From assembly GCA_021018815.1 (NCBI GenBank), contig JAITYX010000084.1, forward strand, positions 1,984,001 to 2,048,000: 64,000 nucleotides of DNA. The letters run 5' to 3'. The stretch's first letter is position 1. Each line of letters begins with the position of its first letter. The notes beneath the pieces are model-generated. The model was not told where the DNA came from and did not search any database. It saw only the letters and a program-made list of their open reading frames with translations. A program made the position numbers and the translations under genes. Positions 42,467 through 54,900 of this stretch are shown in pieces. This DNA is from Talinum fruticosum. Taxonomy: Eukaryota; Streptophyta; Magnoliopsida; Caryophyllales; Talinaceae.

Positions 42467-43619
42467 TCGTGAACGAAGATGTAATCATTTTTAATTCCAC
42501 CGTGCTCGATGCAGTTTTTATTTTTATCGCTTTTCTTTTCGCTTTCCTTTACTTGCTTTCTTTATCACTTTCTTAATTGCTTTTATTGCTTTCTTCATAT
42601 GTTGGTTGATTTAATTTATGTATTCATGTGCTATATGCTTGATTGAAAACATATTACTTTAAGTCATAATTCAATCTAGTAAAGCTCGTCTATTGACGAG
42701 CGGAACGGAAGGGCTTATCCTTACATTTCGTACCTTCACCCTTGAACTCCGGATTCTCAATTCTATACTAATAGAGTCAATTTTTAACTTCTTTCAAGCT
42801 TGGTTTTCCCATAGTAAGATTAGAAGAGTAATGCTTTTTTTTTTTTTATTCATAAAGCTGATCGACAACTCTTCTTTTTTCGTTTTATTTCTCAAAATTT
42901 GCGTCTCATCATTTCTAGTTTAGAAAATGGATCAAACAAATTTGTATTTTGACAAGAAAAGCCATGGACCGAGACTCGACCCTTCACTCACGACCCATGG
43001 CCAGCGCTGCAACTGGACGATGCTATCTCTTGCCGGCGTCGGCCGTCACCGAGCAAAGTTCTCGGTCCAAACTAGTGTTTCCACAACTTTTTGGCCCCAA
43101 AGCCTTGCGGAAGAAGGTAAATCATGTTCTAGTTATTTTATGCAAGCCAAACTCATTAGTTATCGTAGTTATGTATCCAACAAACAAATTCCTTGTCAAC
43201 CATGTCCATGTCCATGTCTAAAGAGAGGAAATAGGATGGGTAAGCCCTGTTCTTTTCAATTATAAGGTTGTATGTTGTAAGATCAGTTATAAAAAATGGT
43301 AAAAAGTTATAAATTAAAATTGAAAAAATAAGGAATCAGAAGAGATAAATATCATTTTTAGCTCCAATCTTGCATGGAAAAAAGTTGATTAAAAGAGTAA
43401 AAAGTTATCCATTCATATAGGACACAAAATTAAATAATGATAGGAATTGGTGGGTGGATAGGAAATAAAAGGTGCTAATTGCTCTAACGAATAGTCAATC
43501 CGAAGCTCCTTTATAAAGTGTAAATGCATAAGGGGGCATGAAAGAGTAAACACCAAAGATATTTCTCCCTTGGTCATTACATATATCCTCTTGTCTTTCT
43601 CTTCTACTGATTGTCAAAA

Positions 43620-44788
43620 TTTCCTTAGAGCGCATCAATTCCGGGCATGTTGCATTTAGGCAGCCTTAGACATAGTTGCTTTTAATTTCGACCATTAGGC
43701 TTTACCCTTAAGAACGTGTTTTGGAAGAGCTTCGAACTACTCGACCCAATGGGCCCAACTAGGCTTGATTATTGGGAATGTGGTTAGTCTTCACCCATAG
43801 CACGCTCTTTTGGTTTATTAAGAGGCACCGAGAATTCATATTTTTTCCTATTGTGCACCTTACGATGGACTAAATTCTTAGACTATGAGATACCACGTAT
43901 CCTACCTAGATTTATCCCTCTTTTGATCATAAATCCTTAGTTGTCTAGGTGGCATCTTTCCTCTTTATTTGCATGCTTGAATGAGTGTGTTTGTTTTAGT
44001 ATTTAACCTCTTTCTTGTGAGCCTTTAGGTTAGGTTTAGTGAGTTAAATAACCCTTGCATGGGTGCAAATAAAATTCAATAATTTAATTTCCTTGAGTCT
44101 ATCCAATATGTTTTTTAGCCAAAAGTCAAATATTGACTTCCTTTCTCTAGGGCAATCCATTAAGCTGTATTTCCGAGTCAATCCAAAAATTTCTCTCTTA
44201 CTCGGGTTTTTGTGGGCACCAGGTGCCGGTGGCGCCGGCCACCTCCGTTTAGCCCCGGATGATCCTACCAGTGACCATCCTATCTTTTTCAGTTAGTTTT
44301 AGGTTTTTTAGGGCTATGACTTTTTAGAATGCTTGCACTCCATCTTTACATTTTAGCCAAAACAAATTCATCTCAAATTAGGTAAGTCTATTTTTTCCTT
44401 TTAGAAATTAGGTGAGTCCATTTTTACATTTTACCCAAAATAAATTCATCCGAAATTAGGTGAGTCCATTTTTGCATTTTCGTCAAAATAAATTCATCCG
44501 AAATTAGCTGAGTCAATTTTTGCATTTTAGTCAAAATATATGAATCTAAAATTAGATGAGTGCAATTGTACATTAGCCAAAAAATTCAACCTAATCTAAC
44601 TCATTCACATCATTCCCCTTTAATTGTTTTGTATGTCTTATATGCATGCAAATAAAAGCATTCTTTTTCTTTCTTAGTTTCCTCGGGTCTTGCACTTGAG
44701 TCCTTTTCTCCCCAAAACATGGTTTTCTGAACATGGTCCTAAATAGTTATCCTCCGGGCTACTGAGAATAGGGAAGCGTACCGCCATT
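43620..44788 (+). other. Family O leader region
   Basis: No gene is supported. The leader contains CATCAATTCCGGGCAT-GTTGCATTTAGG, parallel to 24760-24850, the minisatellite at 44345-44585, and the TCGGGTCTTGCACTTGAGTCC block (44683-44703) found also at 24085. The 77-codon frame at 44063-44296 does not resemble a known protein. Confidence 0.6.
44345..44585 (+). repeat. ~50-bp minisatellite in the family O leader, second locus
   Basis: About four to five units of AAAATAAATTCATCCGAAATTA-GTGAGTCCATTTTTGCATTTT are arranged in tandem. They match the units at 23730-23935 but have been homogenised to a different local consensus. Confidence 0.75.
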
Positions 44789-46060
44789 GTGTTTCGTTGG
44801 AATCCGAGTTCCAAAACGTTAGATTGCTTCAATAAAGAATCTAGTACCTCTTCCCCTCACTCTACCCCTCAATCTACACAAGTACGACAAAGTTTGGTGC
44901 ACACAATACCGATTCAATCAATCTTACGTCGTAGGACGGTACCCAAAAACAACTTCGCTCCAATAGAAGAAGAACCACAACCATCTCTTATCATCACCCT
45001 ACTCAATGAATCCTCAACTAACATGGAAGCCCAAATTGAGGCTTAAGACAAAATAATGGAGTCCATATCAACAACTATTGATGCCATCCTAAAGACCCTT
45101 TAGGAGAATAACAAAGGAGGCAAAGAAAAATCTTGCACACCAGTTGGAGGTCCATCACCTCAACCGAAGCCGATCAATCTACTCCAAAAATAGTCCTCAG
45201 CCTTAACATAAGTTTGATCAATGCATACATCAAATAGAAAGGATGTTAAGGGAATCCTCCACATTCAAGAGTCACTATATTGACCTCACGGGGTTCACTT
45301 CAATCCCTAAAGGGAAACTACCTCCTAAATTCACTATGCCAAATATTAAATTCCATGGTTGTGAGAATCTTGATCATCATGTTCGCAACTTCCTAAGAGC
45401 AGCGACTGTTAAAAATGTACCTTAAGACACATACCACATCATCTTTCCTTGGACGTTTAATAGTAATGTAATTAAGTCGTATAATGCGGTTGACCCACAC
45501 AAGGTCACTAGTTGGACTAAATTATGTAAGGAGTTCCTACGTCAATACTTGTTATAACACCGATATACCTGTCACCCTTAGAGATTTACGAGTTGATTAA
45601 ACAAAGGGACACGAAAGCTTTACCGACTTCCTCCGCGAGATGGAGGGCAAAGGCTGCCCATATCGTTGATCAACTTTCCGAGAAGGATTAAGCTAGAATT
45701 ATCGTAAAGAACTTTCGGCCCCTCTATAATCAACATTTGAAGTTCTTACCATTCATGAGCTTCACAACCCTTAGAGACGCGGAGATGCTGATAGAGGAAA
45801 GTTGTCTGCCGTGATCACATAGCCATGGCTAGTTATAGATGTAGTTACCAATCTAAAGACAAGAAAACCTCGAACAAGGGCAATACTAGCGGGGGTGAAG
45901 AGGTTAATGCCCTCAATAGGTATAATGGCTACACTCCTATGTATACTACTTACACTCGAAGCCCATAGCCACTTATTATCAAAAGGGAAAATTGAGCTAC
46001 CGCCTATAACGATGAGAATCGAAAGCGTGAAATAGTAGAAAAACAACTAAGACATAAGAA
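44789..46060 (+). pseudogene. Ogre/Tat-type gag pseudogene
   Basis: MPNIKFHGCENLDHHVRNFL (45340-45400) matches the start of the retrotransposon gag domain (KFDGTGNP-HVR-F in relatives). It continues across stops as YNAVDPHKVTSWTKLCKEFLRQY (~45481-45550) and SSARWRAKAAHIV (~45626-45665), the canonical W-LC-EF--QY and RWR-KA blocks. It ends with FRPLYNQHLKFLPF (~45713-45755). The 85-codon frame at 44789-45046 is the probable variable N-terminus. Stops at 45046, 45055 and 45425 and at least one frameshift near 45555 disrupt it. Confidence 0.7.
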
Positions 46061-46439
46061 AATTCCGTAAGCACCACTTGTGCACGAGAACACAATACGG
46101 AACAATTGTTGACCTTCAAGAACAAACTAGAGAATATGTTCCCCAATGGTCAACTTCCTCTCCCTAAGGCCGCTTAGAAACCCAACATTAGCAAAAACAC
46201 ATTCACCGGGACCTTAGCCATCTTTTCGAACCCATTCCAGGTCGGTGGGATCCCTCTGTCTTCATTTAAGACATCGGTGAGTCTAAACCACTTGTTAACT
46301 TACCCTTTTAGACTTGGAAGTCCATGGATTGTGGGTAAGCGATCTAGAGGTTGTCTACGAGACTAAAGATGACAGTGATGAAAACTTATAGGGTACACCA
46401 CCCTTAGAAGAAAATGACTTTTGGGGAGAACAAAAGTCC

Positions 46440-47100
46440 TGAGATCTAGTTCATTACTAGATCTAGACGACACTAATGAACCAAAAGAAAATGAAGTTGC
46501 CAAAGAAGAAGACCCAAAAGCATAGGCAAGCCTTAATCAACGCACTTAGTAAGATTGAGGTCTCTCCTAAAACTACACTTGAGGAGTTGGTAGGATTGTT
46601 CAAAAGAGGGATGGAACCATCACATTTGACAAGAACGACTTTCTTAAAGAAGGAATTGCACACAACAACGCCCTTTATCTTACTGTAACTTGCATCAACA
46701 AGCTTATCCCTCTAACTCGAGTGGAAAATGCATCCGTTGTAAACATTTTCCCTTGGAGGACCACTAAAAGGTTAGGCATTAGAGAGCAATAACTCTCTAA
46801 GAAAACTATTAGTCTCAAACCTTATGACAATTCCAAAGAGTTTTGGGAACATGGACTCTTTCGATCAATGTCGTCCTAGAGGTGAAAAAGGTTGACTTCC
46901 AAGTCCTAGATATGCCGACTCATTTCCATCTTCTTCTAGGATGCTCTTTGTTACATGATCACCAAGTAGTGCCATCTACACTACACCAGAAGGTCAAATG
47001 ATTATTAAATGTCAAGTAGTAATGTTAAGGAGATAACCTCTCTGCCACTATTACATCTAAGAAGTCTGTCATTGAAATTGAGCATGATGCTAATGATGAA
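46440..47100 (+). pseudogene. Ogre/Tat-type protease pseudogene
   Basis: The 70-codon frame 46476-46688 contains RQALINALSKIEVSPKTTLEELV and leads, after a frameshift, into HNNALYLTVTCINKLIPL. Further on, VEVKKVDFQVLDMP-like and STLHQKV-like readings (~46880-47000) match the end of the Ogre/Tat protease domain, before the Cys-Leu-Leu-Gly-Arg block. The D-T/S-G active site is not preserved in a readable form. A paralogous fragment is at 39805-39970. Confidence 0.55.
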
Positions 47101-48539
47101 GAACTCTATGGATTCAGAATACAACTACTATAGACAAGGATGAAGCACCTCCGAACTTAAATCCTTAGGTCAACCCTGTTGTCCAATCGATGTTAAGGAA
47201 AAAGGGGTATTTTTCTTGCCTAGCTATAGGCAGCAAGGCATACCACCCAATCTTTCCACCCTTTGAGCCGACCAATAATTACAAGTTCGGATTACACTAT
47301 CATCCATATGATAAGGAAATAGCCAAAGCCAAGTGGGCAATAGAAACCAAGACGACTGGATGATTCACGGACCGCTCTATCAAGCATTATTCTTCCACTT
47401 TAAACAGGCAATTTTTGAAAGAAGGAGATGACTTCCCTTACTATGGTTTTCCTCGACCCTATTATCTAAAGGAGAAAGCCATCCTAGTCCTTGGTTTAGA
47501 AATCATCAATGACTATCGTGTGTTAGAAAATGAGTCACCTTACCTCCTTGAGAACAAACAGTCCACCCAAGACTAGACCAATCTAGCTGAGAGCAACATT
47601 TTTGGTATGTTATTTAAACGAGAGAAACTCCTAGAGGGGAACTCGATTTCGAGTACTATCCTAAGCCATGTCGCAACCAAAATTTGATTTGTCCAAGTTT
47701 ATCATTAATTTCGACTCGGAAGGATCCAAGCATCTCACTTGGATTGATGATGAAAAGGGCCAAGAGTTCATCACCGATGGCGTTATTCTAGGAGTCTAGT
47801 CTGTTTTCGAGTCTAGCACTAGGGCTATTGTTTCTTTTTCTAATCCTATTAGTTCATCTTCAAATTCCGCAATTTCTATTTCGAGTCCGATGTACTCCTT
47901 TCTTCATTCAATAAGATGAATCTTGTCGCTAACTCTTTGGCTCCTCTTGTTCTTAATTGTTTTGCCTTTAATGATGAACGAGAAATTCATAAAAAATTAA
48001 TAAAAGCTATGAAAGATCATGAAAATCACTCACCAATAATAGAGGAAACAATAACTATTAACTTAGGGTAAACAGATCAACCTAAAGAAATTAAAAAGTG
48101 AAAAACACTCGAATGCGGAAGAGCGAAGCAATATACTTCACTCCTTACCGAATTCATAGATGTCTTTGCATGGTTCTTAAAAGACATGCTAGGAATAGAT
48201 CTAGACATATATAGTTGAACATGAAATTCCAATCTATGAAGATACTCAACCAGCTAAAGCAAAAACTTAGAAGGATGAAACCTTAGTGCACGCTAATGAT
48301 CAAAGAAGAAGCTCGGAGGCAACTAGAAGTCGGGTTTATTAAGGTGGTCCACTACCCTCGGTGGATAGCAAACATAGTGCTAGTTATGAAGAAAGATGGT
48401 AGGGTTAGGGTGTGTATCAACTTCGGGGATTTGAAGAAGGAAAGCCCAAAGGATGACTTTTCATTACCCCATATAGACATTCTAGCTAACAACATAAAGG
48501 GTCATGCCTTACCCTCTTTCATGGATGGTTATGCTTGGT
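47100..48539 (+). pseudogene. Ogre/Tat-type reverse transcriptase, truncated
   Basis: The stretch reads MLRKKGYFSCLAIG (~47190), the linker before RT in this lineage, and FIDVFAWFLKDMLGIDLDI (~48150-48210), the domain entry. The 108-codon frame 48296-48622 holds ANIVLVMKKDGRVRVCINFGDL and SPKDDFSLPHIDILANN, ending SFMDGY at ~48534, the first catalytic Asp block. After that the frame runs into the antisense family O piece, so YxDD, RNase H and integrase are absent. Stops and a frameshift occur upstream. Confidence 0.75.
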
Positions 48540-49961
48540 GTAAGAACCACGGCCGGCGGACCGCACTGAGCTTCCCTACGAACTTGGCATTATTGGAGTT
48601 TTTAGAAGGGGTTTTTAAATGATTTATGGTTTTGAAAGATGAATTTTAGAAAGTAGGGATTGATCTCCTATTACCATTCCAGATTTTATTAAATTGAATT
48701 GAAGATGAATTAAATTCAATTGATTGGCGTTTTATTAATTACTTTAGTTTAGAAATTATTTTCAGAATTCTCGGGATGTTATTTCTTAATCAAATAAGAT
48801 AGAAAACATTAGGAACTTATATATGTCGTAAGGCTTTAGGGCCAAATTAGTGTAAAAACACCAAGCTGCACCGACGTTATGGGCACTTACCACCGGTGTT
48901 GGCCGAAGCCAATACTTGTCGGTCAGGGCACCGACCACAGGTCATGGCTGAAGGAATCAGCTGTTGCCTTTAGCGTGGCGAGGCAGATCTAGAGGCCCTT
49001 AACTCTGTACCTACAATTAGAAAAGCCGAGATGTAATTTCGGTTAGAAATAAAGCAAAAGAAGGAGTCGCTCGTCGGTTTTTAGGAAAGAAAAACTAACA
49101 AAAACAAAAAGTAAAAATTTTCTATTTTGATCATAGTATAGGAAAAGTAAGACTGAAAAAGGCTAAAATGACTCCATCGGTCTTAAAACCGAGAATCGGA
49201 TTCGGGGCCGAGGGTACGAAATGTAGGGAAAACCTTTCCATTCCGCCCGTCTAATGACGACCATTACTAATTTCGATAGCGAATTTAAATGACGTGCTAA
49301 ACACAAACACACAACATGCTAAGCACAATTAAAAGCAACCAAACTTGAACCAAAAGCAATAAAAGAAAATAAAGGAAAGTAGTAAAGGAAAAGATAAAAT
49401 AAAATAAAAGAAAAGCGAGAAAAAGAAAGCAAAAGCGTAAAGGTTACATCGGGTGGGGAGGAATTAAAACACGATACAACTCGATCCACAATACAGAAAG
49501 TGATAAATAAAAAACATAAAAAAATGAAGAAGCTGTTTGAACGTCACACTAGTGCCCTCAGATTGTCTCACCTACTAATCTGGATCTCTTGATTTAACGA
49601 CGGTGAATCAAAGAAAAGGGTTTCTTTTCATGAGTTTTGTGAGGGTAAATTTATGAGGAATAGGGAAGATCAATTTGAATGAATACTAAGAGATCGTGAT
49701 AACTAAATATTCATTAGCTCTTAGTAAGGATTTAGCAACGATGTTTAGGAAAAGGACTATTTGAGGTTACTTTTCAATAGAGTAATGGTTAGGGAACGAT
49801 TGTTTGCGGTTAGCTTTCTGCAACATAACGCATAGGAGAAGCCGTGTTGAAAAGAGAACGAAGGCTCTCTATTTCTAGGGAGAGATCCTAGGTCGGGGTT
49901 GCTCTCTACCGACCATCCAAAGCCGAGCATAAAAACCGAGTCGTTAAACCGGAAGATTAAA
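48540..49961 (-). mobile_element. Antisense family O fragment
   Basis: Its reverse complement follows 42480-43130 block by block: CTTTACGCTTTTGCTTTC-type T/C-rich run, ATTAGACGGGCGGAATGGAAAGG, TACATTTCGTACC, then a GC-rich block with CGGTCGGTGC. On the plus strand it begins TGTAAGAACC right where the RT of the neighbouring copy stops. No coding content is seen. GypB is inserted at its right edge. Confidence 0.6.
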
Positions 49962-51963
49962 TGTAAGACCCGAAATTTCGAGTAGATTAGTTTATAGTTA
50001 AATTAAGCTAAGTATTTATACGTAATTTATTTTATGTGATTATTATATGCTTATGTGTTTATATAGCTTAATTAATAAGGGTAATTGCTCGTTTCGTCGC
50101 TATTAAAAAAAATAGAAACACTGGGATAACCTTATAGTTAACTAATATGATTTTGCTCAAGATAATCTCAAAAAAAAATTTGGAGAGGATTAGTGTTAAG
50201 CGACGAGTGCTGATTGCAGCCGATGAGGCCACAGAAAAAGGAAAAGAAAGGAGTAGAGGAAATGGAAAGAAGGGAAGGGGGTCGGACCGAACGAGAACCG
50301 AGGAAATGGGAGATAGAGATCGAGCGAGGGAGACAGAGCGAGAGTGAGAGGGTGAGCGAGTGTGAGGGCGAGGAAAAGAGGCTGAAGACCGGCGTGCTTG
50401 AAAGGCGAGCAGCGATGAGGCGGCCGGCGAGCCTGGGAAACGACGGGGCCCGAAGGAGAGCGAAAAATAGACCAGAAAGGGAAGCGAACGCGAGGGCCGA
50501 GGGGAAACAGCCGGTGAACGCGGGAACCGTGACCGGTGATGGCATCGAGCACATAGGAAGGTGGCAAACCGGGGTAGCAGCGAGGGAAAAGGAAGGAACG
50601 GAGGAACGGACCGGAGGAACCTGAACATCCGCATAGCTGTCAATCCTTGAATCGAGGTGGGTAGTCTTATACTCTAAACTATTAGTAATTTCGAAACCCA
50701 AATGAGTTTTGTGGTGATTAAATGTTTATGTAATAGAACAAAGCTAGGAAGTGGTTAGGATTGAATTAGGTTATGAGAAAATCGAATGGAAGCTGTTGAG
50801 TCCGAATCAAAATCTCGAAGGAGCTTAGTAGTTGGTTAAGGCTTAGTTAGGATGATGAAAATTAGGTCGCGTAGATATTATAAAGAATATTGTGAAGATC
50901 TCAAATAGCCCTCAAGGAGGAAGAAGAGGTGAATTCGGTATAAATGGCGAATTAATACTTGAGTTAAACCGTAGAGATTTCCTATGAACTAAACATGAAG
51001 GTAAGCGAAGCTAGCGGAAATTAAGTGATCAAAGGTGATTAAGACCTATATAACTAAGGATGGGCAAACAAGAGTTGATTAATAAGGTAAAGATATTAAA
51101 TGGAAATTTGAGGTTAGCAAACGGCAAGATGGGGACGATGAGGTTAAACTAAGGCTGAAGGCGTGTCTAAGATCTTTGAGAATGAATTGAACTAAAAGAT
51201 GAATGGAGCTAAAGAAAACTCGGTAAAGTAAGTATAAGAGTATATGCTTGAATGTGGGCAAAAGAGGTTGGTTTATAAAGTAGAGACATAAATTAAGGAA
51301 TTGAGGTAAAGATAATAAATTGTGAAGAAGTTGAAATGTTGAATTAAGAGGTATCTACTTGTGGTTATTGTGGCTCGGAAAGTGGAACTAATCTTGTTAA
51401 ATCGATGGATTGAGAGAGGCATAGTTGGAAAAGAGTTAAGACTGACTACTTGCATTAAATGATGGCTATTCGTGTTATGTGACTTCTTTACGTGATGCTC
51501 AAAAGTAGTTTGAGAGGCATTTTGTATTTTATGTGAAATGATCCTTGAATGCAACTTCTTGTGAATTACCTTTCAAACGTGATTTTGTTTTAAAGAAGCA
51601 AATCTGATTGAGAAATTGAATTTGTGGGGATGCCATGTAGTGCTATGCCTTCCGAGTGTGTCAAGCTTATTTGAGAAAGTGAATTTATAAGGGTGACACG
51701 CGGTGTCATGCCTTCCTTGATGTTAAATCGATTTCGAAAGTCGTGAAGTGAATGTGATGAATGAATATGTGCAAATTGTTTTGAATCGATTGGCTACGGA
51801 TCATTTAGCGTACCGAAGGGTTTGAGCTGGGGATGCCCAGCTAGAAACTTTGAGGGAAGGGTTCTAACAGGGGTTACTGCGGTGGCGAGAATGCCCCGAT
51901 CCGAGACTTCCGAAGATAGGTACCGGGAGCCTTTTGTTCAAGGTCGAGCCCTAGAAATGAAGA

Positions 51964-54900
51964 TGTAACACCCCAACCCATAGTCACTAGTTTAGGGTAA
52001 ACAACCGGCTAACCGAGTGATTAGCGTAGCGGAAAGTGGATCAAGTGCATTACCGCCGCCCTTAACGAGAGGAAAGGGCAAGGCTATAATAATAGATATA
52101 TTTTTAACCTTGGTTACACTTGCTTTGTCACTCACAATGAGTGACTCATGATAAAGCATAAACTATAACTTATGCAAAGATTAAATATATGCATAGACTA
52201 CCGTCTAATAAACTATGAGAACGACACTTAACCCTTGATACCCCAAACAAGGTTGCCACTGCGAGCCTCTAAGTCCCAAGTAGAACTTTTCTCTTACTTC
52301 GTGCCTTCGACATCTTTACCTAAAACAACCCAAGAAAATATTTTAGAAATGTGAGCCGAAGCTTAATACGCCCATTATCATGTCTGTAAAATAAATGTTA
52401 TGAAATAGTTGAGGTTAGCGCATGCATTTCAATTCATTTGTAAATGAGGAAGAGTGAACAATGTCAAGCTGTTACTAATTATTTATCCGAATGGATCCCT
52501 TTACGATCATCGGGTTTCCCTAAATGCATGTGCACACACCCGGACCGATCGGATAGTCCGGTTGAAGGCGTTTAACGGTTACGGTGTTACCAACCTGGAT
52601 ATTGAGGCGTACCAAATAATGGCACTTGATGGGCGGGTCCATATTAATGATGGCAAATATTATTCGCAAATGAATCTTTATTATTATTGATGTCGGCCAT
52701 ATCCGGCCTTAATTTGTAAATAAAACATTCAAGGGCACGATCGATGAACGTACCTTGTGTTGATGTTCTTCCTTCTTTTCTCGTTTGGGCGAGAATTCGG
52801 ATGAATGCACGATGCTTAATGACCTTAAGTAGAGATATAAAAGTTTTATTAATAAACTGAATTTTTATTTCTTGTTTATTTATTAAATTACTTCAAAGAT
52901 ACTTGGAATGAAAATTAACAAAGTTAGCTTTTACTACAAAATACTAATGATGCCTTTAATCTATATATGATTTATTTATCTTATTTTATACAATGCATGC
53001 CTATATATATATATATATAGCAATCTTAATATATATATATATAGCTTTCTTTTTAAACACATACATAAATATAGGTACATACTTTTATATATATTTTACC
53101 TCAATATACATAGTTTTCTCCTAAATAATATTGAGGTTATCTCTGACCCATAAGGTTTATTTATTTATTTCCTTTTATAGGATGCATACATATATATGTG
53201 TATATGATAACATCAGAGATTATCTCCTCTTTCTCTACAAAATTCTATTAATAAGTGATATTGATAATAATGGTTTTAAAACTAAGGAAGGTTTATTTTT
53301 AATTACTTGTTATTAGTTATTTTATTAGGCAAACACCTTTATTCATTCTTTTATGCTAATTAATTCTAACCTAAAGGTGTTCATCTCCTGGCATAATACT
53401 CTTATTTTCCTCCGAGCTTTCACAAACCCTTAGTATTGTAAATTATCCTCGGTTTTTCTCCTAATCTCACAATTAGGTCAAATAGTCATTGAAATTAATC
53501 CATGTCCTTCATACAGAAATTTTCCATAATTTGTCTTTAATTTTAGTACATCCAAATATCATCAATTATCACCAAATCTCCCTAACTCCATGAATTAATC
53601 ACATACATACCATAATTTAGCTAAAATTTTCAAACAGAAAACCAAAGAATAACTACTTACAACTTAAATACTAAAAAACTAAATCTGGAAAATTACCTTA
53701 AGAAATTAAATTAATGAACTGAATCTGAAAATTACCCTAAGAAGTTAAATTAACGAACTTAATCTGAAAATTACCCTAAGAAATTGAATTAACGAACTAA
53801 ATCTGAAAATTACCCTAAGAACCACAGTCAAGAGGGTTAATTTTTGAGGAGTTTTTGTGATGGTTGAAGGTTGGAGGGTTGAAGATCGAGGAGAACCGAA
53901 ACGGAGTAGACGACTGTGGCCGGAGCGATCGCCGAGAGAGCACGCGACGTCGGTGCCCGATCAACGTGGGCGTTAGCCGGACAGGGCATGAAAACCGAGC
54001 AAGTCGCGAACAAGTTAAGGCAAAACAGTGCAAAACTCGGGCGAGAGAGGGAATGAGGACGGTCATGTACTCGGTTTTTGATGGCTGGGACGGTGACAAG
54101 GTGGCGGTCGAGCGAGCCGACGGTGGTAAGAAGTGGTTGCGACGTTGGGCGGCGGTTGGACAGACGCCGAGGGGAGTGAAGGAGGGCGATTTCTTGGCGG
54201 TAGGCTGGCGGTTGGGGTTTTTGTAATGGCGTTCGGTCTTGTTAATGGTGGCGTTGAACTAGGGGTGGCTAGAGCGAAGGCTGCGGCGGTGGCCAGTAGG
54301 CGGTGGCGGTGGAGGTAAGTGAAGGAAGAGGTGCGTTTTGGGTGTTTGATGAGGAGATTGATGAGGGTGATATTGAGGGTGCTTGGTGGCTAGCCGGTGG
54401 TGGCCATCGGCGCGGCTAGAGTGCCGCCGGTGTTGTCGGTTAGCGGTGGAGGTGGGACGAGAGCGAGAGGTCGGGGCCTAGAGAGAGAGGGAGAGGGAGG
54501 GGTTGTTTTTATCAGATTAGGTTAGAATAATGAGGGTTTAGGTTTCCTTAAGTATTTATAGTCCCTTTGCTTCATCTCTCGGTGGGCCGACCGATTACTT
54601 CAAATTCTCGGGCCCAATTCCTTAGCAAGCTTGTCCTAATCCAGCTCTAATTCCCACTCTTCCTACTTATCATCATCTTTTCTATTTAAAATTATCTTAA
54701 TCTAGGAAATTTTATTTTTAGTAATATTAAGTTTACAAAAATTATATTAATTTCATTTGTTTAAGGATTTTTAGAACTCGAAATAAATTAGCTATATAAA
54801 AATGTTAATGTTTAGAATGAATAATCTAAACATGTTCAACTAAGGCTACTAGTTGCTGCTACAATTTAATTTATAGAAATAATAATGTTAGTTATCTTTT

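Larger units (their letters stand above)
40056..43620 (+). repeat. Family O 5' LTR (with nested solo LTR)
   Basis: The left part 40056-41043 parallels 63385-64000 and, in antisense, 1-345. A TATA box (TATAAATAAA, 40764-40773) follows CTTTTCTC. After the nested LTR, 42472-43130 parallels the antisense copy at 48830-49490 (for example TACATTTCGTACC). Net length is about 2.1 kb. The right boundary is approximate, because the primer site seen at 24736 is not preserved here. Frames at 40315, 40817, 42693 and 42927 are inside the LTR. Confidence 0.6.
40056..48539 (+). mobile_element. Ogre/Tat-like retrotransposon (family O), truncated in RT
   Basis: The element starts TGTAGACACCGAAAATG at 40056, the typical start of this LTR class. 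It has a 5' LTR interrupted by a SIRE-type solo LTR, a leader with minisatellite, gag, protease, and the beginning of RT, and stops abruptly at ~48539 within the RT motif SFMDGY. No 3' LTR in the same orientation and no TSD are found. An antisense piece of the same family is joined directly at 48540. All reading frames are broken. Confidence 0.7.

Noticed and set aside
42927..43265. 112-codon frame with a Cys/Pro-rich end
   Set aside because: Inside the family O LTR region. The antisense relative at 48830-49200 has a different frame structure, so no coding constraint is visible.
50068..50643. 191-codon minus-strand open frame (and 136-177-codon frames overlapping it)
   Set aside because: It lies in the purine-rich tract of the GypB LTR. 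The composition is low-complexity Arg/Ser/Pro or Glu/Arg, the frame is not kept in the 3' LTR at 60710-61120, and it resembles no protein.
54133..54318. Gly/Ala/Arg-rich frames at 53864-54318
   Set aside because: Antisense of the CCACC tract within the solo LTR; compositional only.
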